The position numbers were made by a program, and so were the translations under genes. Under the pieces are notes generated by a model, which had not been told where the DNA came from, did not search any database, and worked only from the letters and a program-made list of their open reading frames with translations. Positions 14,885 to 21,443 of a stretch of DNA of 21,487 nucleotides are shown here, one piece after another. The DNA is from Minisyncoccota bacterium. GTDB taxonomy: Bacteria; Patescibacteriota; Minisyncoccia; Moranbacterales; GCA-2747515. Each line of letters starts with the position of its first letter. Position 1 is the stretch's first letter. The DNA lies in NCBI GenBank assembly GCA_938044295.1, contig CALIRC010000100.1:1-21487 (forward strand), given 5' to 3'.

Positions 14885-14919
14885 GATTCTAGATAGAAAA
14901 ATATTTGAGAAAATACACC

Positions 14920-15672
14920 ATGCAATTACATGAACGGCAAATAAAAATTCTTGCTGCTGTGGTCCAAGAATATACGCACACAGGACTTCCTGTGGGATCA
15001 AATATTCTCATTAAGAAATATGGTTTTGAAGTATCTTCTGCGACGCTGCGCAATGATATGGTTGCACTTGAGAAGGAAAAGCTCTTACATCAGCCACATA
15101 CATCTGCTGGGCGGATTCCTACTGATGCTGGTTACAAGCATTTTGTAGAAGAAATCATGCCAGAGCGAGAGCTGAGTAAAAAAGAACAGCAAACACTCCA
15201 GAAGGAACTTCTCCAGTTGCGAGCGCAAAATACACGCCTTATGCGTACTACTGCCAAGCTTATTTCTACAGTTAGTGGGTATGCAGCAGTGATTGTTAAC
15301 GCAAAGACTGGAGAAACATCGGAATTTGGTCTCACAAATCTCTTGAAAGATGTAGATAAAGAAAATATTGATGACCTTTGCAAGGTTGCGGAAACGCTTG
15401 ATTATATTGATGAGCAGTGTGATGATCTGATGAAAGATTTAGAAAATGGTGAGACACAGATCTATATCGGTCAGGATAATCCAATTACGCAGACAAAAAA
15501 TTATTCGATGGTAGTGAGTAAGTATGAGGCGGATGGTGATGAAGGGATTGTGGCGCTTATCGGACCCAAAAATATGAAATATGACAAAAATAAATCTCTG
15601 ATTGATTATGTAAAGAAACTTCTCGGTGGTGCAGGAAAAATGGGGGGATTTGTAGTAGTGGTTGGGATTTAG
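14920..15672 (+). CDS. hrcA: heat-inducible transcription repressor HrcA (short form)
   Basis: HrcA represses chaperone genes by binding CIRCE. The 250-aa protein begins MQLHERQIKILAAVVQEYTH. It has a winged-helix DNA-binding domain (VGSNILIKKYGFEVSSATLR and NDMVALEKEKLL, then HTSAGRIPTDAGYKHFV). A coiled, Gln/Lys/Leu-rich linker follows, then a reduced C-terminal part ending with a stretch like the family's GPKNMKYDKNKSLIDYVKKLL. Usual HrcA is about 340 aa, so roughly 90 residues are missing, mostly from the GAF-like and inserted dimerisation region. I chose ATG 14920; a TTG at 14905 is in frame. CIRCE directly upstream confirms the identity. The Nudix-grpE gene follows 42 bp later. Confidence 0.94.
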   Translation: MQLHERQIKILAAVVQEYTHTGLPVGSNILIKKYGFEVSSATLRNDMVALEKEKLLHQPHTSAGRIPTDAGYKHFVEEIMPERELSKKEQQTLQKELLQLRAQNTRLMRTTAKLISTVSGYAAVIVNAKTGETSEFGLTNLLKDVDKENIDDLCKVAETLDYIDEQCDDLMKDLENGETQIYIGQDNPITQTKNYSMVVSKYEADGDEGIVALIGPKNMKYDKNKSLIDYVKKLLGGAGKMGGFVVVVGI

Positions 15673-15714
15673 GCGTGAGTACTTCACATAATAACTTACA
15701 ATTATCAATATCAA

Positions 15715-16662
15715 ATGAAAGAAAATATCGTGATAAAAGAAGAGGATGTCAAAATGCAAGGCACGGATCGCACATTATTTGCTGTGACGCAAAAAGCAGT
15801 TGTGTATCGTTCTGATACAGAGGAATTTCTTATTCTTAAAGATTCTGGCAATGAGAATAGATCTTCCATTAAAGTACTAGGGGAATGGCAATTAGCTGGA
15901 GGTCATATGGACCATGAAGATAAAAGTACTGTCGAAGGGTTAGAGCGTGAGGTTGCGGAAGAGTTGGGAGAGCATTTTGTTTGTTCTGTGGGTGAGATCT
16001 TTCACTCGCTTCGTGCAGATTATGGAAAATATGCACGAGTGATGAATTGTTATTTCGCACAATACGTTAGTGGCGATATCACTCTTAATGATGAGCACGT
16101 AGAGTATCGGTGGGTCAGCGCTGATAATGTTCGAGAAAATGACGATTACACAGACTTTTTACAACAAATCATTCTCAAAGCTCAGGAATATGTGGTGCAG
16201 AAAGAGGCGCATGATAAGATGTTGCGGACACTTGCGGAGTTTGATAATTATAAGAAGCGTTCTGCAGAACGTCAGAAAGACTTTGCAAAGTACGCTAGTG
16301 AAAAAGTTATTATGGAAATGCTTCCAGTGTTGGATAATTTCCATGCTGCTACGGGATTTGTGCCAAATGATCGGAAAGATTCACCATGGCTTACAGGGAT
16401 TATGTTTATCCAGCAGCAGATGGAAAAGGTTTTTGAAGATGCTGGCGTGCATGCGATTGATATTAGTGTGGGAGATGCATTTGATGCGCAGAAAATGGAA
16501 GCACTCCAGAGTACTGAAAAGAAATCTGGAAATCGTGCCCATGAAGATGATAGTGATGAAAAAATTGATACTGAAAATGCAAGTACGGTTGTGAAGGTGG
16601 TTCAAAAAGGTTATATGATCGGAGATAAAGTTATGCGGCCAGCACGTGTAGAGGTGACATGA
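15715..16662 (+). CDS. grpE: Nudix hydrolase domain fused to nucleotide exchange factor GrpE
   Basis: A 315-aa two-domain protein. Residues about 18-155 form a Nudix domain: WQLAGGHMDHEDKSTVEG leads into the catalytic helix LEREVAEELGE at 76-86. The box keeps the key REVAEELG residues but has one extra residue between its Gly and Arg and Asp for the first Glu. Residues about 165-315 are GrpE: KMLRTLAEFDNYKKRSAERQ, EMLPVLDNFHAA, WLTGIMFIQQQMEKVFEDAG and VVKVVQKGYMIGDKVMRPAR. The usual long N-terminal coiled coil of GrpE is much reduced, its place taken by Nudix. The GrpE head has an acidic insert (AHEDDSDEKIDTENAS) before the last strands. GrpE releases ADP from DnaK, whose gene follows. The frame has no break and no internal start near the junction apart from ATG 16219 (MLRTLAEF), which could in principle give GrpE alone. 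Confidence 0.93.
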   Translation: MKENIVIKEEDVKMQGTDRTLFAVTQKAVVYRSDTEEFLILKDSGNENRSSIKVLGEWQLAGGHMDHEDKSTVEGLEREVAEELGEHFVCSVGEIFHSLRADYGKYARVMNCYFAQYVSGDITLNDEHVEYRWVSADNVRENDDYTDFLQQIILKAQEYVVQKEAHDKMLRTLAEFDNYKKRSAERQKDFAKYASEKVIMEMLPVLDNFHAATGFVPNDRKDSPWLTGIMFIQQQMEKVFEDAGVHAIDISVGDAFDAQKMEALQSTEKKSGNRAHEDDSDEKIDTENASTVVKVVQKGYMIGDKVMRPARVEVT

Positions 16663-16723
16663 TCAAGGTCATGTTAGATGGATCAAAAATGGATGATAAC
16701 TATAGTTGTTATTTGAATGGAGT

Positions 16724-16754
16724 GTGTGATGTAGTGGTCACTACGATCGTACAC
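16724..16754 (+). terminator. hairpin between grpE and dnaK
   Basis: GTAGTG (16731-16736), GT, CACTAC (16739-16744) is a perfect inverted repeat, extended by GTGT/ACAC outside an internal loop. No T-run follows, so it may be an mRNA processing or stability element, or an operator, rather than a terminator. Confidence 0.4.
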
Positions 16755-16772
16755 TGCTGAAAATAATATAAT

Positions 16773-16896
16773 TAGGACTCACGCACTTGGTGTACTTCGT
16801 TGTTAGGATCTACGTTTTTCACTCACCCATAGTTTGACTATGGCTCATGAAAAGCCTCGATTTTGTCTAAAATTACACTCAAGTGCGTAAGTCCTA
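16773..16896 (+). repeat. R1 repeat copy 4, intact (about 120 bp plus TA flanks)
   Basis: Left end GGACTCACGCACTTGGTGTA, right end ACTCAAGTGCGTAAGTCC, flanked by TA at 16773-16774 and 16895-16896. The palindrome extends outward to TTAGGACT and AGTCCTAA. The inner hairpin has arms TTTTTCACTCACCCATAGT and ACTATGGCTCATGAAAA. It ends 38 bp before the dnaK start. Confidence 0.88.
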
Positions 16897-16934
16897 ACAA
16901 TGTAAGTTTATTGTAAATTCTTAATGAAAATGAT

Positions 16935-18902
16935 ATGAGTAAAATACTTGGTATCGATCTCGGTACCACAAATAGTGCGATGGCAATTATCGAAGGGGGT
17001 AAGCCAGAAATTCTCGAAAACAAAGAAGGGAATCGTACGACACCTTCGATGGTGGCAGTTAATAAGTCTGGGGAGCGTCTCGTTGGGTTGCTAGCGAAAC
17101 GTCAGGCGATGACGAATCCTGAAAATACACTTTTCAGTGTGAAGCGCTTTATCGGACGTCAGTTTGATGACCAAGAAACACAGGAAGATATTAAGCTTTC
17201 ACCGTACAAGGTAGTAAAAGGTGATGGTGGCAGTATTAAAGTTACGATGGGTGATAAGGACTATACACCACAAGAAGTTGCAGCGATGATTCTTGGGAAA
17301 ATGAAAGCGGATGCTGAAGAAAAAACAGGCGGTACAATCCAAGAGGCGGTTATAACTGTTCCTGCTTATTTCGATGATTCTCAGCGCAAGGCAACTAAGG
17401 AGGCGGGTGAGATTGCAGGACTTAAAGTCCGACGTGTGATAAACGAGCCGACAGCAGCTGCTATGGCATATGGTTTCAATAGTAAAACTGATCAAAAGAT
17501 TGCAGTTTACGATCTTGGTGGCGGTACATTTGATGTTTCTATCCTCGAAATGAGTAAGGATGAAGAGCATGATACTGTTGAGGTGCTTGCAACCAATGGG
17601 GATACGCACCTTGGTGGTGATGACTTTGATCAGGCAATTATTAACTACATTTTAGAAGAATTTAAAAAACAAGAAGGTGTTGATTTGTCGAATGATAATA
17701 GTGCGTTACAGCGTGTGAAGGAGGCTGCTGAGAAAGCAAAAATTGAACTTTCTACTGCTGATCAGACTGAGATTAATCAGCCGTTTATTACGCAAGGTGA
17801 TGCTGGTCCAGTGCATCTTGTGATGACGATCACGCGAAGTAAAATGGAAGAGATCATACATGATCTTGTCAAGAAAACGATTGGTCCAGTAGAAGCAGCA
17901 CTTAAAGATGCAGGAATTGCAAAAGGTGATATCAACGAGGTGATTCTTGTCGGTGGTATGACGCGTATGCCGATTATTCAGAAAACTGTAGAAGAATTCT
18001 TTGGTAAAAAGCCAAATGTTTCTGTAAACCCAGATGAAGTCGTTGCGCTTGGTGCTGCAGTGCAAGGTGGCGTGTTTCAAGGTGATGTGAAGGATGTACT
18101 TTTGCTTGATGTGACGCCACTCACACTTGGTATCGAGACAATGGGTGGGGTACGGACGCCACTTATCGACAAAAATACGACGATTCCAGCAAATAAATCA
18201 CAGACATTTTCTACTGCAGCTGATAATCAGCCATCAGTCGATATTCATGTATGTCAAGGTGAGCGAGAGATGGCAGCAGATAATAAATCACTTGGGCGCT
18301 TTATCTTGGATGGGATTCCACCAGCGCCACGTGGTGTGCCGCAGATTGAAGTGCATTTTGATATCGATGCTAATGGTATCCTCAGTGTGAAAGCTATAGA
18401 TAAGGGTACTGGTAAAGAGCAGAGTATCAAGATTGAGGGTACAAGTGGTCTCAGTGAAGAGGAGATTGAACGTATGAAAAAAGATGCAGAATCACACGCT
18501 GAAGATGACAAAAAGAAAAAAGAATCTGTAGAGATTCGCAACACTGCAGAGACGATGATCTTTACAACAAAGAAGGCGATGGAAGAAGCTGGTGACAAGG
18601 TTTCTGATGATGAGAAAAAGCCGGTGGAAGAAAAGATGAAAGCACTTGAGGAGATCCTCAAGGATGAGAATGCCGACAATGACAAAATCAAAGAAGCAAG
18701 TGAGGAGCTCTCAAAAGAGGCACAAAAGATTGGTGAAAAGCTCTATGCACAAGCGCAAGAAAAAACGGAATCTGAGAAAAAAGATGGATCAGGTGATGGT
18801 GGTGATGCATCAGAAACAAACACAGAAGCAAAGGATGCTGAAGTGGAGGATTCAGATGAACCTAAAGATGGTGAAAAGGATAGTACAAAAGATGAAAAAT
18901 AG
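16935..18902 (+). CDS. dnaK: chaperone protein DnaK (Hsp70)
   Basis: A 655-aa Hsp70. The ATPase domain starts MSKILGIDLGTTNSAMAI and shows VITVPAYFDDSQRKATKEAG, then IAVYDLGGGTFDVSIL and EVILVGGMTRMPIIQ. The linker region VLLLDVTPLTLGIETMGG leads into the substrate-binding domain with a helical lid, and the tail is very acidic (EDSDEPKDGEKDSTKDEK). The tail lacks the eukaryotic EEVD and is slightly longer than in most bacterial DnaK. It is third in the hrcA, Nudix-grpE, dnaK block, with a 272-bp gap that holds a hairpin and R1. No CIRCE or clear promoter lies directly before it, so it probably depends on read-through from the hrcA promoter. dnaJ is not adjacent. No SD is visible. Confidence 0.98.
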   Translation: MSKILGIDLGTTNSAMAIIEGGKPEILENKEGNRTTPSMVAVNKSGERLVGLLAKRQAMTNPENTLFSVKRFIGRQFDDQETQEDIKLSPYKVVKGDGGSIKVTMGDKDYTPQEVAAMILGKMKADAEEKTGGTIQEAVITVPAYFDDSQRKATKEAGEIAGLKVRRVINEPTAAAMAYGFNSKTDQKIAVYDLGGGTFDVSILEMSKDEEHDTVEVLATNGDTHLGGDDFDQAIINYILEEFKKQEGVDLSNDNSALQRVKEAAEKAKIELSTADQTEINQPFITQGDAGPVHLVMTITRSKMEEIIHDLVKKTIGPVEAALKDAGIAKGDINEVILVGGMTRMPIIQKTVEEFFGKKPNVSVNPDEVVALGAAVQGGVFQGDVKDVLLLDVTPLTLGIETMGGVRTPLIDKNTTIPANKSQTFSTAADNQPSVDIHVCQGEREMAADNKSLGRFILDGIPPAPRGVPQIEVHFDIDANGILSVKAIDKGTGKEQSIKIEGTSGLSEEEIERMKKDAESHAEDDKKKKESVEIRNTAETMIFTTKKAMEEAGDKVSDDEKKPVEEKMKALEEILKDENADNDKIKEASEELSKEAQKIGEKLYAQAQEKTESEKKDGSGDGGDASETNTEAKDAEVEDSDEPKDGEKDSTKDEK

Positions 18903-18912
18903 ATTGTATTCT

Positions 18913-18946
18913 AGCACTGGGGACGAAAGTCCTCGGTGCTGGTTTT
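18913..18946 (+). terminator. intrinsic terminator after dnaK
   Basis: A 12-bp stem (18913-18924 with 18929-18940, two G-T pairs) closed by a GAAA tetraloop, followed by GGTTTT. It marks the end of the chaperone block. Confidence 0.7.
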
Positions 18947-18973
18947 GCATATACTCCTGTTCTTTGCGGATGA

Positions 18974-18979
18974 TATAAT
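18974..18979 (+). promoter_or_regulatory. extended -10 promoter of the DUF3592-like gene
   Basis: TGATATAAT (18971-18979) is an extended -10 motif. No well-spaced -35 was seen. The start would be about 18986, 16 nt before ATG 19002. Confidence 0.45.
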
Positions 18980-19001
18980 TGGTTACATAGTACATTTTCT
19001 T

Positions 19002-19679
19002 ATGCATCAACTAAAGCGATGGATATTTGTCATTATTTTGCTCGGACTATTTTTTTGGGTCCTTTATAGTCAGATTTTTTTTCTTTTTACATACGATAAG
19101 GTGGAGGGAACGGTGATTGATGTTATCGAATCACGCGATGATGACGGTGGAATCCTCTACGCACCTCGGATCTCTTATAAAAACAAGCAAGGCGAAATCA
19201 CTTCGTTTGTCACAAGTAGTCGCACTAGTTGGAAACATAAAATTGGAGCTCAGAAGAATGTATATTTGCATCCAGATGGCAAAGGTCGGCCAAAGTATAT
19301 GCATTTTGGACTTTGGATTACTGCTGCCTGTTTGCTTTTTTTTGTTCTTTTAGTACTTCCTATTTGGACAAAAATAATTGATTATTTTCGTACAAAAAAA
19401 TTCGAAAAGCTTAAATTGTATGGTAATCGTCTAGAAACTGACTTTGTCAATGTGGAGCGTGTGCTTGGTAGTAAAAGTAATATACGTGGATATATTATTC
19501 ATGTGCAGTATTATGATGATGATTCTCAAACTATTCAGACATTTAAAAGCCATCTTTTGCAATTTGATCCTACAGATTTGATTACGCAAGAAAAAATTAC
19601 GGTTTATACGGATAAAGGTAATACTTTTCGATATGTGATGGATCTTTCATTTTTACCTAAACATGTTAATAGAGAATAA
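19002..19679 (+). CDS. membrane protein, DUF3592-like
   Basis: A 225-aa protein from ATG 19002 with two membrane segments (about 7-28 and 102-122). The 75-residue part between them reads VEGTVIDVIESRDDDGGILY, then APRISYKNKQGEITSF and NVYLHPDGKGRPKYM, and resembles the DUF3592 pattern of a small beta domain between two helices. A second, cytoplasmic or external domain follows (about 123-225), which looks like a repeat of the same beta fold (NVERVLGSKSNIRGYIIHVQ and ITVYTDKGNTFRYVM). Function unknown. A frame open further upstream would start inside the dnaK terminator region, so I rejected it. No SD is seen. It is flanked by its own extended -10 motif and by another promoter downstream. Confidence 0.75.
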   Translation: MHQLKRWIFVIILLGLFFWVLYSQIFFLFTYDKVEGTVIDVIESRDDDGGILYAPRISYKNKQGEITSFVTSSRTSWKHKIGAQKNVYLHPDGKGRPKYMHFGLWITAACLLFFVLLVLPIWTKIIDYFRTKKFEKLKLYGNRLETDFVNVERVLGSKSNIRGYIIHVQYYDDDSQTIQTFKSHLLQFDPTDLITQEKITVYTDKGNTFRYVMDLSFLPKHVNRE

Positions 19680-19695
19680 GTTGCCTTACTTATAA

Positions 19696-19723
19696 TTGCT
19701 GTGCTGAACCTGCTTGTTATAGT
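19696..19723 (+). promoter_or_regulatory. promoter of the alpha/beta hydrolase gene
   Basis: TTGCTG (19696-19701), a 16-nt spacer, TATAGT (19718-19723). The expected transcript start coincides with the GTG at 19730, allowing a leaderless mRNA. Confidence 0.45.
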
Positions 19724-19729
19724 AATGGT

Positions 19730-20410
19730 GTGGTGTACTTTTTGGATTTGAATCTTTTTATGTATTGTGATGATGTGACTAAACAACTCAAGAGACATGT
19801 CGGTGCTTTTTGGGGTGGAGTGCGCTCTATAACAGAAGTGCATTACCCTTCGCCACCTTTTGAGCGGATCATTTTGATTCCTGGTATCAACTCTTCGTAT
19901 ATGAGTATCCGTCCACTGGAAAAATTTTTTCAACGGCACTTTCCTAGCGTGGAGGTGGTGACGGTGCAGGAGTACTATTTTCATGTGCAGGAACATCGTG
20001 TCGCAGATATCATTTCGCGGGTAGAGCATATTCTTCAGGATAACAGGAAAACGCTTATAGTGGGACATTCTTTTGGAGGAATTGTTGCGCGTGCGGCTAT
20101 TTCTCGACTGCGCTGTACCTCGCATATTTTGCTCCTGGCAACGCTGGGATCACCGCATCGTTTGGAGGATTTTGGAGTGCACGAAGCTCGTGTGCGCCAT
20201 GAGGTTCCTGATCACTGCACTGTACCGATCATGACATTTGGTGGACGTGCTGATGCTGTCGTTCCTGAGAAGTATACAGGTATTGATTGTGAAGTGATGC
20301 ATATTACTATTTCGTGTACGCATCTTGCATTTTTGCATTCCTATCGTACACGACGGGAAGTGCTTGCAGCAATTATGCAGTATTTGGAGTTGCATCGTGG
20401 GAAACATTGA
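19730..20410 (+). CDS. alpha/beta hydrolase, lipase/esterase-like
   Basis: A 226-aa alpha/beta-hydrolase fold protein. ERIILIPGINSSYMSIRPLE carries the first strand and the oxyanion-loop region. The nucleophile elbow is GHSFGG with Ser114, the likely acid is Asp175 in FGGRADAVVPEKY, and the likely base is His198 (SCTHLAF) or His203. ATLGSPHR after strand 6 is also typical of lipase-like members such as PGAP1/LipA-type esterases. There is no signal peptide, so it is probably cytoplasmic. Start choice is uncertain: GTG 19730 fits a leaderless transcript, while ATG 19760 (MYCDDVTKQL) is the first ATG. Its stop overlaps the -35 box of the next gene. The substrate cannot be inferred. Confidence 0.85.
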   Translation: MVYFLDLNLFMYCDDVTKQLKRHVGAFWGGVRSITEVHYPSPPFERIILIPGINSSYMSIRPLEKFFQRHFPSVEVVTVQEYYFHVQEHRVADIISRVEHILQDNRKTLIVGHSFGGIVARAAISRLRCTSHILLLATLGSPHRLEDFGVHEARVRHEVPDHCTVPIMTFGGRADAVVPEKYTGIDCEVMHITISCTHLAFLHSYRTRREVLAAIMQYLELHRGKH

Positions 20411-20435
20411 CTACTTAAGTAAAAAATGATATGAT
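20407..20435 (+). promoter_or_regulatory. promoter of the small secreted protein gene
   Basis: TTGACT (20407-20412), a 17-nt spacer, TATGAT (20430-20435). A near-consensus promoter overlapping the stop codon of the hydrolase gene. Confidence 0.75.
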
Positions 20436-20461
20436 GCTCCTACTCAAAATGGGAGTGAAAC

Positions 20462-20860
20462 ATGAAACTTAACAATGCCATATTTATAGCATTTTTATTG
20501 TTTTTTTCTACATCAGTTGTTGCGAATAGTTTTTTTGAAATAGATGTGGCGCCGATGGAAAATGGCGTTCAGAATAAGATCACAGTTCGTTTTAGTGGAG
20601 TGCAGGAGTGTGAAAGGCTACCCTCTTTGCGGATTGGAATTGTCTATCATTATAGTGAATACTTCATTAAAAATGTTGTTTTCCAGGAGTTAAAAAAACT
20701 AGAAGATTGTACTGGTGAAATCGTCTTGGAAAATGTGCATTCAGAGTATTGTATTCAATTTGAGATTGAACGGTATATGTTTCTTCATTATCCGTATATA
20801 GGCTCCAATTGGTATACAATAAGACAATGGTGTGTTGATGATGATCCACTCGTCGTTTGA
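20462..20860 (+). CDS. small secreted four-cysteine protein, unknown function
   Basis: A 132-aa protein with a clear signal peptide: basic start MKLNN, hydrophobic core AIFIAFLLFF and a likely signal peptidase I site after VVA (residue 21). The mature part is about 111 residues, aromatic-rich, probably beta-rich, and has four cysteines (Cys50, 83, 97, 124), enough for two disulfides. It is unusual in this window in having a good SD (GGGAG at 20451-20455, 6 nt from ATG 20462), a near-consensus promoter and a strong intrinsic terminator, so it is a self-contained unit. I do not recognise a family. The codon use looks like that of its neighbours. Confidence 0.75.
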   Translation: MKLNNAIFIAFLLFFSTSVVANSFFEIDVAPMENGVQNKITVRFSGVQECERLPSLRIGIVYHYSEYFIKNVVFQELKKLEDCTGEIVLENVHSEYCIQFEIERYMFLHYPYIGSNWYTIRQWCVDDDPLVV

Positions 20861-20879
20861 ATAGAGTCTTAGTCGCCTA

Positions 20880-20910
20880 GCTATCAGAAATTTTCTGATA
20901 GCTTTTTTTT
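20880..20910 (+). terminator. intrinsic terminator of the secreted protein gene
   Basis: GCTATCAGAAA and TTTCTGATAGC (20880-20902) form a near-perfect stem followed by eight Ts. A strong terminator, lying directly before the IS200 left end. Confidence 0.9.
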
Positions 20911-20972
20911 CACCAATTAAACCACTAGCGTTAGCTAGTGAGTGCGTTTAAAGGCGTAGCCCACGGGTTACA

Positions 20973-21007
20973 ATAAAATCACCCCATATGAAAGGAGGTG
21001 ATTTTAT
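20973..21007 (+). promoter_or_regulatory. hairpin sequestering the tnpA ribosome binding site
   Basis: ATAAAATCACC (20973-20983) pairs perfectly with GGTGATTTTAT (20997-21007). The stem covers the end of the SD AGGAGG (20993-20998) and the first two bases of the start codon, so the folded mRNA would be poorly translated. A similar RBS-masking hairpin is known in IS200. Confidence 0.8.
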
Positions 21008-21443
21008 GTCTACCCAACTGTACAAACAAGCCCATGCAACACATGTCTGTCAGTATCACATCGTGTTTATCCCACGATACAGAGGTAAGGTACTCGACAG
21101 TATCCACACAAAACAAGAATTAAAAAGAATGTTTAAATTCATTGCAAAGTGGAAAGGATTGGAAATCAAAGCATGGCACATTGGTGATGAGCACATTCAC
21201 CTCTATCTCATCATACCCCCAAAGTATTCTGTCTCCTACATTATCCAAATCTTGAAATCGAAATCTTCAAGCTGGATCAAAAAGAAAACAAAGAAGTTCC
21301 CCAAAGGAGCTTTCTGGGCTAGGGGATACTTCGTCTCAACTGTTGGAATCAACGAACTAACCATTAAAAACTACATCAATAACCAACAACATCATCAAGT
21401 AGAACTCCAGAAGCTTCCACTGAAGTTCTTTGGGAGACGTTAG
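21006..21443 (+). CDS. tnpA: IS200-type transposase TnpA (Y1 HUH)
   Basis: A 145-aa Y1 transposase that cuts and joins single-stranded DNA through a phosphotyrosine bond. It shows CQYHIVFIPRYRGKVL near the N-terminus, the HUH motif His63-Ile-His65 (GDEHIHLYLIIPP) and the catalytic tyrosine Tyr123 in IKNYINNQ. FWARGYFVSTVG is also characteristic. I chose ATG 21006 because the SD AGGAGG ends 7 nt before it; an in-frame ATG at 20988 lies ahead of that SD. The gene is full length with no frameshift, so it is probably active. It may also act on related ends elsewhere, but the R1-R3 repeats do not carry its hairpin ends. Confidence 0.96.
   Translation: MSTQLYKQAHATHVCQYHIVFIPRYRGKVLDSIHTKQELKRMFKFIAKWKGLEIKAWHIGDEHIHLYLIIPPKYSVSYIIQILKSKSSSWIKKKTKKFPKGAFWARGYFVSTVGINELTIKNYINNQQHHQVELQKLPLKFFGRR

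Larger units (their letters stand above)
14638..14919. other. 282-bp intergenic region between ftsZ and hrcA
   Basis: From left to right it holds an AT-rich stretch, about 60 bp with nothing recognised, a short hairpin terminator (14760-14781), then the CIRCE operator and the hrcA promoter. No tRNA or other RNA gene was seen. Confidence 0.6.

Noticed and set aside
409..16896. R1 copies as part of a CRISPR array
   Set aside because: Copies are dispersed by kilobases, have inverted-repeat ends and no regular spacers, and no cas genes are present.
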